Origin: Deltaproteobacteria bacterium
Lineage (GTDB): Bacteria > SAR324 > JACQKK01
Reading direction: 5' to 3'
Assembly (NCBI GenBank): GCA_029858505.1
Contig: JAOUEW010000011.1
Coordinates: forward strand, 1-52,744
Length of the DNA stretch: 52,744 bases
In this document: positions 17,133 to 24,935 of the stretch, piece after piece
Numbering within the stretch: position 1 is the first letter of the stretch
Layout: each line of letters starts with the position of its first letter
The notes under the pieces: generated by a model
The model's database searches: none
Told to the model about the DNA's origin: nothing
Seen by the model: the letters and a program-made list of their open reading frames with translations, nothing else
Made by a program: the position numbers and the translations under genes

Positions 17133-18944
17133 TCAGCCTTCCACGGCTTTCAGGGCCAACTGTTTGGCCGTTTGGCACAAGGCCTGGGTGGCAGCCTCAC
17201 TTTCGGTGGTTTCGGCATACACCCGAATTTTAGGCTCGGTGCCGCTGGGGCGCATCATGAACCAAGTGCCATCGGTGAAAACAAACTTGTAGCCGTCTTC
17301 GGTGTTCACCTGGGCGATTTCCAGGGTCTTTCCCTGGTGACTCACCGTGCGGCCGGGGGTTAGGTCTTTCAGCGCGTCCAGTTTTTTGCGGGCCTTGTCT
17401 GCCGGAATGGAAATGGGGAAGGTCTGCTGCAACCAATAATGCCGTCCTTGCTGGGCCTCCAATTCTTCCACCAACTGACTGAGGGGTTTTTTGTAGTGCA
17501 GCACAATGCGGATGGCCAGCAACAAAGCCAGGATGCCGTCTTTGTCCAACGAGTGCCCGGCGATGGAAATACCATCGCTCTCCTCGTAGGCCATCAAGGC
17601 CGTATGGTTGGTGAAAAACGGCCGAAAGTACTTGAACCCGGTGGGGGTAATCATCAAGGCCCGATTGTGAGACTGAGCAAACCGTGGCCCCAGGTGACTG
17701 GTTGGAATAGTGGTGGCCATCCCGCCCTCTTGCCCCAGGTCCATCAGGTATTTCATCACCAACGGGGCAAAACGGTTCATTTTAATCCCCCCGCCGTCAT
17801 CGCCCACCAGAGCCCGGTCTGCATCTGGGTCATTGCGCACCGCCACCTTGAACGCCGCCCGCGAGGTTTTCAGCAGCCCCAAGGCGTCGGACAGGGTTTG
17901 CTCGTTTGGTTCGGTGGTTTGCCCGCCAAAATAGGGGTCTTCATCGGTGTGGATCACCTCCATCACCCAGGGCCCCACCCGCTCTTGCAGGCGTTTATAC
18001 ACTGGAGTGGCAGCCCCCCAGGTGGGATCCGCCACAATGGTGATCTGGCCGAACATTCCCCCAATCTCTCGGCATAGATCATCCAGCCGGATGACCGGAT
18101 GGTCCGCCAAGCATTTTAAATACAAGTCGTGAATATCCACCCATTCCAGGTCGGCCAAGCTTTCCCCCACCAGTTCGTCCAGTTCAGCGTAGTCTGGCCA
18201 TTCTTTGGGTGAAATTTCTTGCAGAGCCACGTTGGCCAACTGGGCCAGGGGGCCAGTCAAGTCCGTGCCCGCCAGCCCGCCATCGGCCGGAGAAATTTTA
18301 ATGCCGCCATAACGAAACGGATTGTGACTGGGGGTGAAGTTCACGGCGGCCGCCCACTTCATGTGTGGAACCACCCGAGAAAACTCCGGCGTAGACGCCA
18401 AACCGGCATACAACACTTTCCATCCGGCGTTGAGAAACAAATGGGCGGCATAGGCCGAAAAATCCGAGTTAAACAAACGGTTGTCGTGGCCAATCACCAC
18501 CCCCATGGCCTTCACCCGCTCCAAGTCTGCGGTAAAAAAATGAGCCGCCCGTTCGTGGGGCTCTAGGTGGTCCACCATATGAATAAATGCGGCGATAATG
18601 GCGTGAACATGCACCAGGGTCAAACCCGTCCCGATTTCTCCCCGGTGCCCCGAAGTGCCAAACACCACCTGGGGTACTTCCTTCCCCTGTTCTCCTGGGT
18701 GGCTAAACGCTTTGATTCTCAGCAATTCCTCGCAGGCCCCCTGCAGCAACAAAGCCGAGGTCTCGTTGAAGGGGCCTTTGCCATGCAGTTTGGGAATCAA
18801 CATTTCCAACACCCCAAACACATCCCCTTGCTCCAAGGCTTTCTTGGTTTGGACAGGGTCCAAACCCACTTTAGGCGCTAGGGAAAGAACTTCTTCCCGC
18901 AATTCTTCGATCAAAGCGGCTTTGTCAAACGGATGGTCGGTCAT
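17133..18944 (-). CDS. pgm: Phosphoglucomutase, alpha-D-glucose phosphate-specific
   Basis: A 603-residue cytoplasmic enzyme interconverting glucose 1- and 6-phosphate. VVFGTSGHRGEIGTG is near the N-terminus. The phospho-serine loop is VNFTPSHNPFRYGGIK, the metal-binding loop is VRNDPDADRALVGDD, the sugar-binding loop GxEESDG is AYEESDGISIAGHS, and the phosphate-binding end is MMRPSGTEPKIRVYAE. Length slightly exceeds the usual ~545 because of an N-terminal extension of about 40 residues. Hypothetical gene 18990-20321 lies 45 bp upstream on the same strand. Confidence 0.95.
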   Translation of the reverse strand: MTDHPFDKAALIEELREEVLSLAPKVGLDPVQTKKALEQGDVFGVLEMLIPKLHGKGPFNETSALLLQGACEELLRIKAFSHPGEQGKEVPQVVFGTSGHRGEIGTGLTLVHVHAIIAAFIHMVDHLEPHERAAHFFTADLERVKAMGVVIGHDNRLFNSDFSAYAAHLFLNAGWKVLYAGLASTPEFSRVVPHMKWAAAVNFTPSHNPFRYGGIKISPADGGLAGTDLTGPLAQLANVALQEISPKEWPDYAELDELVGESLADLEWVDIHDLYLKCLADHPVIRLDDLCREIGGMFGQITIVADPTWGAATPVYKRLQERVGPWVMEVIHTDEDPYFGGQTTEPNEQTLSDALGLLKTSRAAFKVAVRNDPDADRALVGDDGGGIKMNRFAPLVMKYLMDLGQEGGMATTIPTSHLGPRFAQSHNRALMITPTGFKYFRPFFTNHTALMAYEESDGISIAGHSLDKDGILALLLAIRIVLHYKKPLSQLVEELEAQQGRHYWLQQTFPISIPADKARKKLDALKDLTPGRTVSHQGKTLEIAQVNTEDGYKFVFTDGTWFMMRPSGTEPKIRVYAETTESEAATQALCQTAKQLALKAVEG

Positions 18945-18989
18945 GAGATATTGGTTCCTAAAAAGAGATGAGCATTCCAGATGGCAAGA

Positions 18990-20321
18990 TTATACAGATG
19001 CTGATCGCATTTGGCTCGCCAGTTGAAAAAGCTGGTTGGTGAATTCGGATTTACGGTTTTCTTCCCAGGCCATCAAACACCCCCGCAATGCCGCCAACCG
19101 CACGCGATCTTGCGCCGATGACCCAAACTGAAAATGGCGCTCCAACTGGCGCAGAGACAAGTAAATATCCGACAGGCCGCCTCCTTCCAGGCTGTACGTC
19201 CCGTTTCTGAACAGACTGGATTTTTTCCAAAACTCCATGGGGTCCAAGGCAAATGAATGAACCGCTTGGTTTCCGCGAATCAGCAGACTACCATGCCCTC
19301 CCTTGGCATGAAATGAAGGTGGTTCAACAACCATATAATGATTTTCCTTGGCCATGGAAATAAATCTTGAAATTTCCACGGCCAAATCGTTCCCAAAGGG
19401 GAATGGCCCGCTGGAACCCTCCAAATTTTTTAACAATTGCTGAAGCTTGGGTTTGAACACACCCCGTCCCTTTTGTGGGCGAATTTCTGGCGTTAAGTTT
19501 AACAATCTTTGCCTGCGGCCATTCTTGGGGCGAAGGGGAAAGCCCTCGGGAGGAAAGATCGACTGCCGTTCCTCCGGTGCCATATCCATCGCCGCCACAA
19601 CGGCATGAACGGCCGAATCAAAGGCCAATAAATCGTTTTCCTCCCAACCCATCATCACGTCATTAAACAAAGGCTCCCACAGCCACGCCTGCCACCGGAT
19701 AAAGGGCATCCAACGCTCCGCCGACAGCACCCTGCGTTCCCGTGAACGCAAAGCGGGCGGAACCGGGGATAGTTCCGGCGTGCCAGGGGCCTTTCTCTCC
19801 GCCTCCGCCATCCAATCCGACAAGAAACGGGAAACTCTGGCCGTATGGGCCATTACCTGATCGCATTGCAGATAAGATCCGCGGTACCCATCGCGCTCCA
19901 AATAGGCCGAGAGCGTCTCTCGGTACTGGGTCATCCGTTCAGAGAACAGGTCGGGGAACCGATGAATGGGTTCTAGATTCAGGCTGGGGTCAATTCGATC
20001 TTCCGGGTTTTCGTTCATTCCCTGGTGAAACATGGGAATGGCGCAGCCATGATTTGTCACAAACGGGGTAAACGATCCCTTTCCCTCCACAATTCCTTGC
20101 CATCGGGTCAGGGCTTCCTCGGCCAGTTGCGTGCGTGGTTGATGGGGGTTGTCCTCCACCACGTCTTGAAGTTGGCCAAGAAGTTTGACCACCCGACGTT
20201 GATCCTTCGCCCATTGGGCCTGCTGGCCCGGTTTCTCCTGCGCATTGGTCGAGGTTTGATCCATATATTTTAGAGCCTGCAAGTGGATATCAGCCCCCAA
20301 AGAGGACCTGGCCAATGGCAT
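18990..20321 (-). CDS. Hypothetical protein, 443 residues
   Basis: I do not recognise the family. The protein is soluble and rich in Arg, Glu, Gln and aromatic residues, with no signal peptide or membrane segment. Segments such as HRFPDLFSERMTQYRETLSAYLERDG, RFLSDWMAEAERK and LRQLERHFQFGSSAQDRVRLAALRGCLMAWEE suggest mostly helical structure. Codon use and length support a real gene. ATG 20321 and ATG 20264 (codon 20) are both possible starts; neither has a clear ribosome site. The frame continues upstream through one TGA into a further 117 open codons. It is 45 bp upstream of pgm on the same strand. Confidence 0.7.
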   Translation of the reverse strand: MPLARSSLGADIHLQALKYMDQTSTNAQEKPGQQAQWAKDQRRVVKLLGQLQDVVEDNPHQPRTQLAEEALTRWQGIVEGKGSFTPFVTNHGCAIPMFHQGMNENPEDRIDPSLNLEPIHRFPDLFSERMTQYRETLSAYLERDGYRGSYLQCDQVMAHTARVSRFLSDWMAEAERKAPGTPELSPVPPALRSRERRVLSAERWMPFIRWQAWLWEPLFNDVMMGWEENDLLAFDSAVHAVVAAMDMAPEERQSIFPPEGFPLRPKNGRRQRLLNLTPEIRPQKGRGVFKPKLQQLLKNLEGSSGPFPFGNDLAVEISRFISMAKENHYMVVEPPSFHAKGGHGSLLIRGNQAVHSFALDPMEFWKKSSLFRNGTYSLEGGGLSDIYLSLRQLERHFQFGSSAQDRVRLAALRGCLMAWEENRKSEFTNQLFQLASQMRSASV

Positions 20322-20330
20322 TGTGAATTT

Positions 20331-20684
20331 TCATGAAAGTTCATGGGTCTTGCCCCGCACGAATCTTCCCACGGCCCCCTTGCGGATGTCCATACAGCTT
20401 GGTTTTTGACCGTCCCCGCCCTCCAGCAAAAATTTCCCTCTTGATTTTATCCCCCTCTCGTGGAAGGTATATGTTTGCGAGACGAAGGAATCGTCCCCCC
20501 TGCTGCAGTCCGGAAAAGGTTCTCTCCAGAGAATCCCGTCATGGAAGACCCCTGGTTGTTTGTTCAAGCCATCTACGAAATCTGAAATCATCACGGTTGT
20601 CATTTCCGGGGGATGGAGAGCTTGGCTCTCCGTTGAACGCGGTCTGTTGATCTGGGTGTTCAAACCAATAATCTGAGCGATCAT
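20331..20684 (-). CDS. Doubtful 117-residue frame in phase with the downstream hypothetical gene
   Basis: An open frame of 117 codons ends in TGA at 20331-20333, just three codons before the ATG of the 443-residue hypothetical protein and in the same reading frame. The translation contains DFVDGLNKQPGVFHDG and KFLLEGGDGQKPSCMDIR, plausible as protein but unrelated to anything I know. It could be a small gene, the 5' part of a gene broken by a stop, or chance. The surrounding DNA is A/T-richer than neighbouring genes. Confidence 0.25.
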   Translation of the reverse strand: MIAQIIGLNTQINRPRSTESQALHPPEMTTVMISDFVDGLNKQPGVFHDGILWREPFPDCSRGDDSFVSQTYTFHERGIKSRGKFLLEGGDGQKPSCMDIRKGAVGRFVRGKTHELS

Positions 20685-20781
20685 CTAACTGTTGAAATGA
20701 AATAATTTATTCATTTTTTTACGAGAGGATATATCATCCTTTCCATTACGTCTTACCCTTATCCCCCGGCCCAAATACCCC

Positions 20782-21357
20782 ATGAGGAAGCCCGAATCTG
20801 ACGGATCGAAAACCGTGGCCAGCATGATCAAGGATGCGATTGAACGCAACGGTTACAAAGACGTAAAGGAGTGCGCGAGAAGCATCAAGGTTCCTTACGA
20901 CCTGTTCAACAAAGTGGTGGGGGGGCATATTCCCAAAGACCCCCAGTTGGTGGATTACGCTAAAAAGCTGAAGATTGACCACCGGGAACTGCTGCTGGCG
21001 GCCTACAAAGAGCGCGCCCCGGATGAAATGAAAAAATATTTTAATTCGGTGGCCCTGCTGGATAACCACCGGGAATCGGTGCGGGAAATTTTGGATATTG
21101 TAGACACCCTCACCGAACCCCAGGTGGAAGAAGTGCTGCTGCTTGCCCGCATGATTCGACAGGCCCCCAGGGAAACCTGCAACAAAGCCACCGCTCTGCT
21201 GGCGCTCTACCAGCAAATGAACCCCGACCTTATGGAGCACTTTAATGCCCTGGTGTTGTTGTCTCTGCGGGGAGAAGACATCAAGGGCCTGAAGAATTTT
21301 AGAAACGCGGTGGGTGACCCCAAACCCCAACGGCCCATGCGCCGGCCCAGGGGTTAA
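20782..21357 (+). CDS. Small regulator-like protein with N-terminal helix-turn-helix
   Basis: A 191-residue protein. Residues 10-70 (VASMIKDAIERNGYKDVKEC, then ARSIKVPYDLFNKVVGGHIP) have the spacing of an XRE/lambda-repressor helix-turn-helix: helix 2 KECARSIKV, turn, recognition helix PYDLFNKVVGG. Residues 80-150 are helical and acidic, perhaps for dimerisation, with TEPQVEEVLLLARMI. The C-terminus is short, basic and proline-rich. It probably binds DNA; the target is unknown. The upstream region (20690-20780) is A/T-rich with TTTTTTACGAG, compatible with a promoter. It borders the tRNA-Ser region. Confidence 0.6.
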   Translation: MRKPESDGSKTVASMIKDAIERNGYKDVKECARSIKVPYDLFNKVVGGHIPKDPQLVDYAKKLKIDHRELLLAAYKERAPDEMKKYFNSVALLDNHRESVREILDIVDTLTEPQVEEVLLLARMIRQAPRETCNKATALLALYQQMNPDLMEHFNALVLLSLRGEDIKGLKNFRNAVGDPKPQRPMRRPRG

Positions 21358-21374
21358 ATCCCCCCTTTCCGCAA

Positions 21375-21403
21375 TTGACAAAACCGTCCGTCTTTCCTAC
21401 CCT
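21375..21403 (+). promoter_or_regulatory. Candidate sigma-70 promoter upstream of the tRNA-Ser genes
   Basis: TTGACA at 21375-21380, 17 bp, then TACCCT at 21398-21403. The -35 is a perfect match and the -10 is weak (TA...T). Transcription from here would run about 180 bp before tRNA-Ser. Confidence 0.3.
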
Positions 21404-21591
21404 GGTTTTTAGTGTTTTCCATTGGGCAGCAGGGCGTTCTCTCCGCCGCATTGGTTTCCCGGAATAACCAAGTGTTCCATGGGCCCCTGCCTGCGGGGAT
21501 GGCCAATGTACCCGTTGCATCTCAGTGTTCAGGCCGCCCAGGGGAACAATCCACTCGGAACACTCAGCAACCAGGGAGAAAATAGAGATTC

Positions 21592-21676
21592 GGAGGGGTG
21601 GGTGAGTGGTTGAAACCGGCGGCCTTGAAAGCCGTTAAGCCTTCGGGCTTCGGGGGTTCGAATCCCTCCCCCTCTG
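21592..21676 (+). tRNA. tRNA-Ser (anticodon UGA)
   Basis: Class II tRNA of 85 nt. Acceptor GGAGGGG pairs with CCCCTCT; the anticodon stem encloses loop CTTGAAA (anticodon TGA); a long variable arm is built on AAGCC/GGCTT with a TTCG loop; T-arm GGGGGTTCGAATCCCTC; discriminator G. CCA is not encoded. Confidence 0.95.
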
Positions 21677-21719
21677 CCCTCTGCACAACATGAAACAGAG
21701 CCCTGCAACCGTAAGAACC

Positions 21720-21808
21720 GGAGAGATGGCTGAGAGGCCGAAAGCGGCACATTGCTAATGTGTTGAGCGGGTTAAACTGCTCCGGGGGTTCGAATCCCCC
21801 TCTCTCCG
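21720..21808 (+). tRNA. tRNA-Ser (anticodon GCU)
   Basis: Class II tRNA of 89 nt. Acceptor GGAGAGA with TCTCTCC; anticodon arm ACATTGCTAATGT with anticodon GCT; long variable arm; T-arm GGGGGTTCGAATCCCCC; discriminator G. It lies 43 bp after tRNA-Ser(UGA) and is probably co-transcribed. Confidence 0.95.
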
Positions 21809-21861
21809 CTATATCAGTAACTTACACCATAAACAGTCAGCATTCAAAGCGCCAGGCAATA

Positions 21862-21920
21862 CTGATACAAGGTGATACAAAGGGGTGTTTGGGGGGCAAA
21901 AGTGATACATAAGTGATACA
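21862..21920. repeat. Four direct repeats of TGATAC just past tRNA-Ser
   Basis: TGATAC occurs at 21863, 21873, 21903 and 21914, usually as GTGATACA. The copies form two close pairs (10 and 11 bp spacing, about one helical turn) 30-40 bp apart. This is compatible with a protein-binding array such as a recombinase arm site or operator, next to a tRNA, a common integration target. No integrase gene is present. Confidence 0.5.
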
Positions 21921-21943
21921 GGATTTCCCCCCTCACCCCGATC

Positions 21944-22177
21944 TCATTCTCCCCTCAATTCATCAGCGGCATTAACAGACGGCACTTCCACTGCCAGGGC
22001 TCGCAACAATTCTTTGCGAAACCGGATGGCGTCCTCTGGGGCGATGATTTTCCCCAGGGTGGAAAGGTGCCCCTTCACCGCGCTGGGCGATTTCATCACC
22101 GCCGGGCGTTGAAGATTGACCAGCCAGCCCGAAGGGATGGGGTTTTGATCAACACGCTTCCACTTCCCGATGATGAA
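21944..22177 (-). pseudogene. Remnant of an unidentified minus-strand gene
   Basis: An open stretch of about 78 codons ends at TGA 21944-21946 and has a stop immediately upstream at 22178. The translation looks like real protein: KWKRVDQNPIPSGWLVNLQR, then PAVMKSPSAVKGHLSTLGK and IIAPEDAIRFRKELLRALAV. The pattern W-x-V-N-x-x-x-P-x-V-MKSP faintly resembles the start of the ATPase region of phage-type DUF3987 primase-helicases, but this is only an impression. There is no good start codon except an internal ATG. I read it as the tail of a gene whose beginning has been lost. Confidence 0.35.
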
Positions 22178-22592
22178 TCAAAAAGAAATCAAACGATTTA
22201 GAGTTCTGTTTATTGCCGCCGCATTGTGGAATTTAACCGGGGCCGTGTTCGGTTATTTCAACACCAGCCATACCTTCAGCGTTATCTTTGGCCGTGAGCT
22301 GACGGATCCGCTGTATTTTGCCATTTATCAAGGCGCGTGGGGGACCACCCTGATGTATTTTTTGGGTTACTTAATCGTTGCCTATAACCCGGTCAGGCAT
22401 TCCGGCATTGTTTTGATCGGTGGTATCGGCAAGGTGGGCTATGCGGTGAAGTTGCTACAATTATACATGGCAGGCATTGCCAGTTCAGCCGCGCTCATTG
22501 TGATTATCGGTGATTTTACCTTTGCTTTTCTATTCTGCTGGTACTTTTACCGATTGATCAAATTAAGAACCCCTCAGCAAACTTTGCTTTGA
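22170..22592 (+). CDS. Small integral membrane protein, unknown function
   Basis: A 140-residue protein with four clear hydrophobic helices: VLFIAAALWNLTGAVFGYF, LYFAIYQGAWGTTLMYFLGY, GIVLIGGIGKVGYAVKLLQL and ALIVIIGDFTFAFLFCWYFY. A positively charged N-terminus (NQKEIKRFR) suggests that end stays in the cytoplasm. No family motif is recognised. Two adjacent ATG codons can start it. Its codon choice is more A/T-rich than neighbouring housekeeping genes, and it lies in a zone with a gene remnant and repeats, so it may have been acquired. Confidence 0.7.
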   Translation: MMNQKEIKRFRVLFIAAALWNLTGAVFGYFNTSHTFSVIFGRELTDPLYFAIYQGAWGTTLMYFLGYLIVAYNPVRHSGIVLIGGIGKVGYAVKLLQLYMAGIASSAALIVIIGDFTFAFLFCWYFYRLIKLRTPQQTLL

Positions 22593-22755
22593 GCCTGTTG
22601 CCGCAAGTGGGCGTAAAGCCAGTAGGTGGGCAGCGGGGAAAGAATATCCTGGTGGCTTTCATGGCGAACATGGATATAGCAACGCACATGCGAAACAACA
22701 CATTCTGCGCCAGACAACCTTGACAAATCCCCGCTGGAATGTGACACTTGGATAT
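22593..22755. other. Intergenic stretch before the first structured RNA
   Basis: No gene is called. On the minus strand one frame reads HVRHESHQDILSPLPTYWLY before a stop near 22590, which could be a fragment of a lost gene, but it lacks a start and a recognisable family. Confidence 0.3.
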
Positions 22756-22832
22756 CCCCGTTGTCCTGGAGAAACAGAACCGACCCAGGCTCACGCGCTT
22801 CAGCGGGCGAGCAACCCGAAGTGGCAACGGGG
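22756..22832 (+). ncRNA. Structured RNA, copy A (three-way junction)
   Basis: A 77-nt stretch folds into a closed three-way junction. P1: 22756-22764 with 22824-22832, including CCCCGTTG/CAACGGGG and one G-U. P2: CCTGG/CCAGG (22765-22769 with 22785-22789), 15-nt loop. P3: CGCTTCAG with CCGAAGTG (22796-22803 with 22816-22823), one A-C mismatch, 12-nt loop. There are no unpaired bases between P1-P2 and P3-P1, and 6 nt (CTCACG) between P2 and P3. P2-loop CCG (22780-22782) can pair with P3-loop CGG (22804-22806). CCTCTTTT follows P1. The architecture matches copy B at 22977. No known class matched from memory. Confidence 0.6.
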
Positions 22833-22939
22833 CCTCTTTTCCCCCTTCATCATTACCGCCATCTCTTTTTCCCTCCCTCCTTCAATCGTACTCCCAGGCA
22901 TACCGGGTTTTTCCCGCACAGACAAAACTCCCCCATTCG

Positions 22940-22970
22940 TTGTCCTTTTTTGCAGGGCCTAGGATATAAT
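22940..22970 (+). promoter_or_regulatory. Promoter of RNA copy B / bluB-cobT
   Basis: A perfect -10 TATAAT lies at 22965-22970, with a weak -35 TTGTCC at 22940-22945 (19-bp spacing). Transcription would start about 7 nt downstream, at G22977, exactly the first base of the P1 helix of RNA copy B. Confidence 0.6.
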
Positions 22971-22976
22971 GACTTT

Positions 22977-23055
22977 GCCATAGGGCTCCGAGGGGATAGT
23001 CCAGCCTCGGGCGCAAGCACATCGGCTGGTGAACGTCCCGATGTGGCCTTATGGC
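22977..23055 (+). ncRNA. Structured RNA, copy B (three-way junction) in the bluB-cobT leader
   Basis: 79 nt. P1: GCCATAGGGC with GCCTTATGGC (22977-22986 / 23046-23055), 10 bp with one G-U. P2: TCCGAGG with CCTCGGG (22987-22993 / 23005-23011), 11-nt loop. P3: CACATCGG with CCGATGTG (23018-23025 / 23038-23045), 12-nt loop. Joints P1-P2 and P3-P1 have no unpaired bases; the P2-P3 joint is 6 nt (CGCAAG), as in copy A. P2-loop CCAG (23001-23004) complements P3-loop CTGG (23026-23029), suggesting parallel hairpins with kissing loops. CCTCTTT follows P1, as in copy A. The fusion gene starts 55 nt downstream; CCTCC at 23071-23075 could mask its GGAG. Confidence 0.65.
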
Positions 23056-23109
23056 CCTCTTTGGAAAACCACCTCCAACCGTTGATTGTTCTCACTGCCG
23101 GAGAATCCC

Positions 23110-24852
23110 GTGACCGACCGATTTGACCCGGCCCAATTGGCTGGCGTGTACCGGGCCATTCATGAACGGCGTGACATTCGATCCTATCGCCCCGACCCCA
23201 TCCCAGACGAGTTGCTGTGGAAGCTGCTGAACGCGGCCCACCACGCGGGCAGCGTGGGCTACATGCAGCCCTGGAATTTTTTGATTGTGCGGGACCCCGC
23301 CCAGCGGCGCAGGGTGTATGAGCACTTTTTGGCGGTGAACCAAAAAGCCGCCGAGGGCTATGACGGAGAGCGGGGGGCCGCTTATCGGTCATTGAAATTA
23401 CAGGGTCTGCTAGATGCCCCCCTGAACCTGTTGATTACCTGTGACACCACCCGCGGAGGTCGGGTGCTGGGGCGGGCCACCATTCCGGAAACCGATGTGT
23501 ATTCCACCTGCTTGGCGGCCCAGAATTTTTGGCTGGCCGCCCGGGCCGAGGGCGTGGGGGTGGGGTGGATGAGCCTGATGGAACCCCAGGTGGTGGCGGA
23601 GATATTTCACCTGCCGGAGGGCGTGCATCCCGTGGTGTACTTCACCGTGGGATACCCGGTGGAATTTCCCCCAGAGCCCATGCTGGAAACGGTGGGTTGG
23701 GGAACCCGGTTGCCCCTGACCGACCTGGTGTTTGAAAACCGCTGGAATCAGGCAGCCCAGCCCCCGGCCACCCAGCCCATCCCCCCTAAGCCCACAGCCC
23801 CCTTAAAAACGACCGGGCCGCTGCAGCCCAACCAAGCGGTTAAGCTGGCCCAGACTCGGCTAGACAACCTGACCAAGCCCCAGGGCAGCCTGGGCCGCCT
23901 GGAAGAACTGGCCTGCCGCCTGGCCGCCATTCAAGGCCTGGAATACCCCACCTGCCAGACCCCCCATGGAATCATTTTTGCCGCGGACCATGGGGTCACC
24001 GCCCAGGGGGTCAGCGCCTATCAACCCCAGGCCACCCACCAGATGGTCTATCAATTTCTGGCCGGGGGGGCCGTGATCAATGAATTGGCCCGGTTGCAGG
24101 GAATGTCCCTGACCATTGTAGACGTGGGGGTGGATCACGATTTTGGCATGGCAACGGGATTGACGCACAGCAAGGTGCGGCGGAGCAGCCGAGACCTAAC
24201 CCAGGAACCCGCCATGACCGAGCAAGAAACCCGGCAGGCCTGGGCCGCGGGCGTGCAGGCCGTAGACAACCTGCCCACGGTGGACTTGCTGGTGCTGGGA
24301 GAAATGGGCATCGGGAACTCCACGGCGGCGGCGGCCCTGGTGGCAGCCCTGCTGGGGTTAAGCCCAGAGCAAGCCGTTGGCCAGGGAACCGGCATTGGAC
24401 CGGAAACCCTGACTCGCAAAGCCAAGGCAGTGGCCACGGCCCTGGCCCGGCACGGCTCCCATCTTCAAGACCCCTGGCAGGCCCTGGTGCGGGTGGGGGG
24501 ATACGACTTGGCCGCCCTGGCTGGGGCCATGACCCAGGCCCACCACCGTCGAATTCCGGTGATGCTGGATGGATTCATTGCCGGGGCGGCGGCCCTGGTG
24601 GCCTGCCGAATAGCCCCCCCCGTGGGAAACTCCCTGCTGGCCGGGCACCGTTCCACAGAACCAGCCCATGGGGCCGTGCTGAAAGCCCTGGGACTGGAGC
24701 CCCTTTTGGACCTTCACCTGCGGCTGGGAGAAGGCTCTGGGGCGGCCCTGGCGGTGGGGCTGGCACGGGCCGCCTGCCAAATTCTCAGCGGCGTGCGTAC
24801 TTATGAAGAAACGGGACTGCCCCGGCCCATTTCGCCAGAGGGAATAAAGTAA
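23110..24852 (+). CDS. BluB-CobT fusion for cobalamin lower-ligand synthesis and activation
   Basis: A 580-residue fusion. Residues 1-212 are BluB, the flavin-destructase that makes 5,6-dimethylbenzimidazole from FMNH2: RRDIRSYRPDPIP, YMQPWNFLIVRD and GVGVGWMSLMEP are visible. Residues 213-240 are a proline-rich linker. Residues 241-580 are CobT, nicotinate-nucleotide:dimethylbenzimidazole phosphoribosyltransferase, with LTKPQGSLGRLEELA, FAADHGVTAQGVSAYQP, GEMGIGNSTAAAAL, GTGIGPETLTRK and LRLGEGSGAALAV. The fused product would make DMB and attach ribose phosphate, giving alpha-ribazole phosphate. GTG 23110 is chosen because GGAG lies 8 nt upstream; a TTG eight codons earlier is less likely. 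No other cob genes are adjacent. Confidence 0.93.
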   Translation: MTDRFDPAQLAGVYRAIHERRDIRSYRPDPIPDELLWKLLNAAHHAGSVGYMQPWNFLIVRDPAQRRRVYEHFLAVNQKAAEGYDGERGAAYRSLKLQGLLDAPLNLLITCDTTRGGRVLGRATIPETDVYSTCLAAQNFWLAARAEGVGVGWMSLMEPQVVAEIFHLPEGVHPVVYFTVGYPVEFPPEPMLETVGWGTRLPLTDLVFENRWNQAAQPPATQPIPPKPTAPLKTTGPLQPNQAVKLAQTRLDNLTKPQGSLGRLEELACRLAAIQGLEYPTCQTPHGIIFAADHGVTAQGVSAYQPQATHQMVYQFLAGGAVINELARLQGMSLTIVDVGVDHDFGMATGLTHSKVRRSSRDLTQEPAMTEQETRQAWAAGVQAVDNLPTVDLLVLGEMGIGNSTAAAALVAALLGLSPEQAVGQGTGIGPETLTRKAKAVATALARHGSHLQDPWQALVRVGGYDLAALAGAMTQAHHRRIPVMLDGFIAGAAALVACRIAPPVGNSLLAGHRSTEPAHGAVLKALGLEPLLDLHLRLGEGSGAALAVGLARAACQILSGVRTYEETGLPRPISPEGIK

Positions 24853-24935
24853 GGAAGTCATTCAGTTCCACCCGTCATAGCTTTCTCCCTCTCCATATCC
24901 TCTTCCCATCTCTTTCAGGGCTTCCCCCTCAACCC

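Noticed and set aside
22590-22750. Minus-strand frame reading HVRHESHQDILSPLPTYWLY before a stop
   Set aside because: Looks protein-like but has no start or recognised family; recorded only as a possible fragment.
22987-23030. RNase P RNA fragment (GAGG..AGTCC resembles its first conserved region)
   Set aside because: The rest of the RNase P core is missing, and the stretch is fully explained by the P2/P3 hairpins.
22977-23055. Cobalamin riboswitch
   Set aside because: Expected from the gene, but the B12 box and the GCCACUG-type core are absent; only a short GGUGAAC segment is vaguely similar and the element is far too small.
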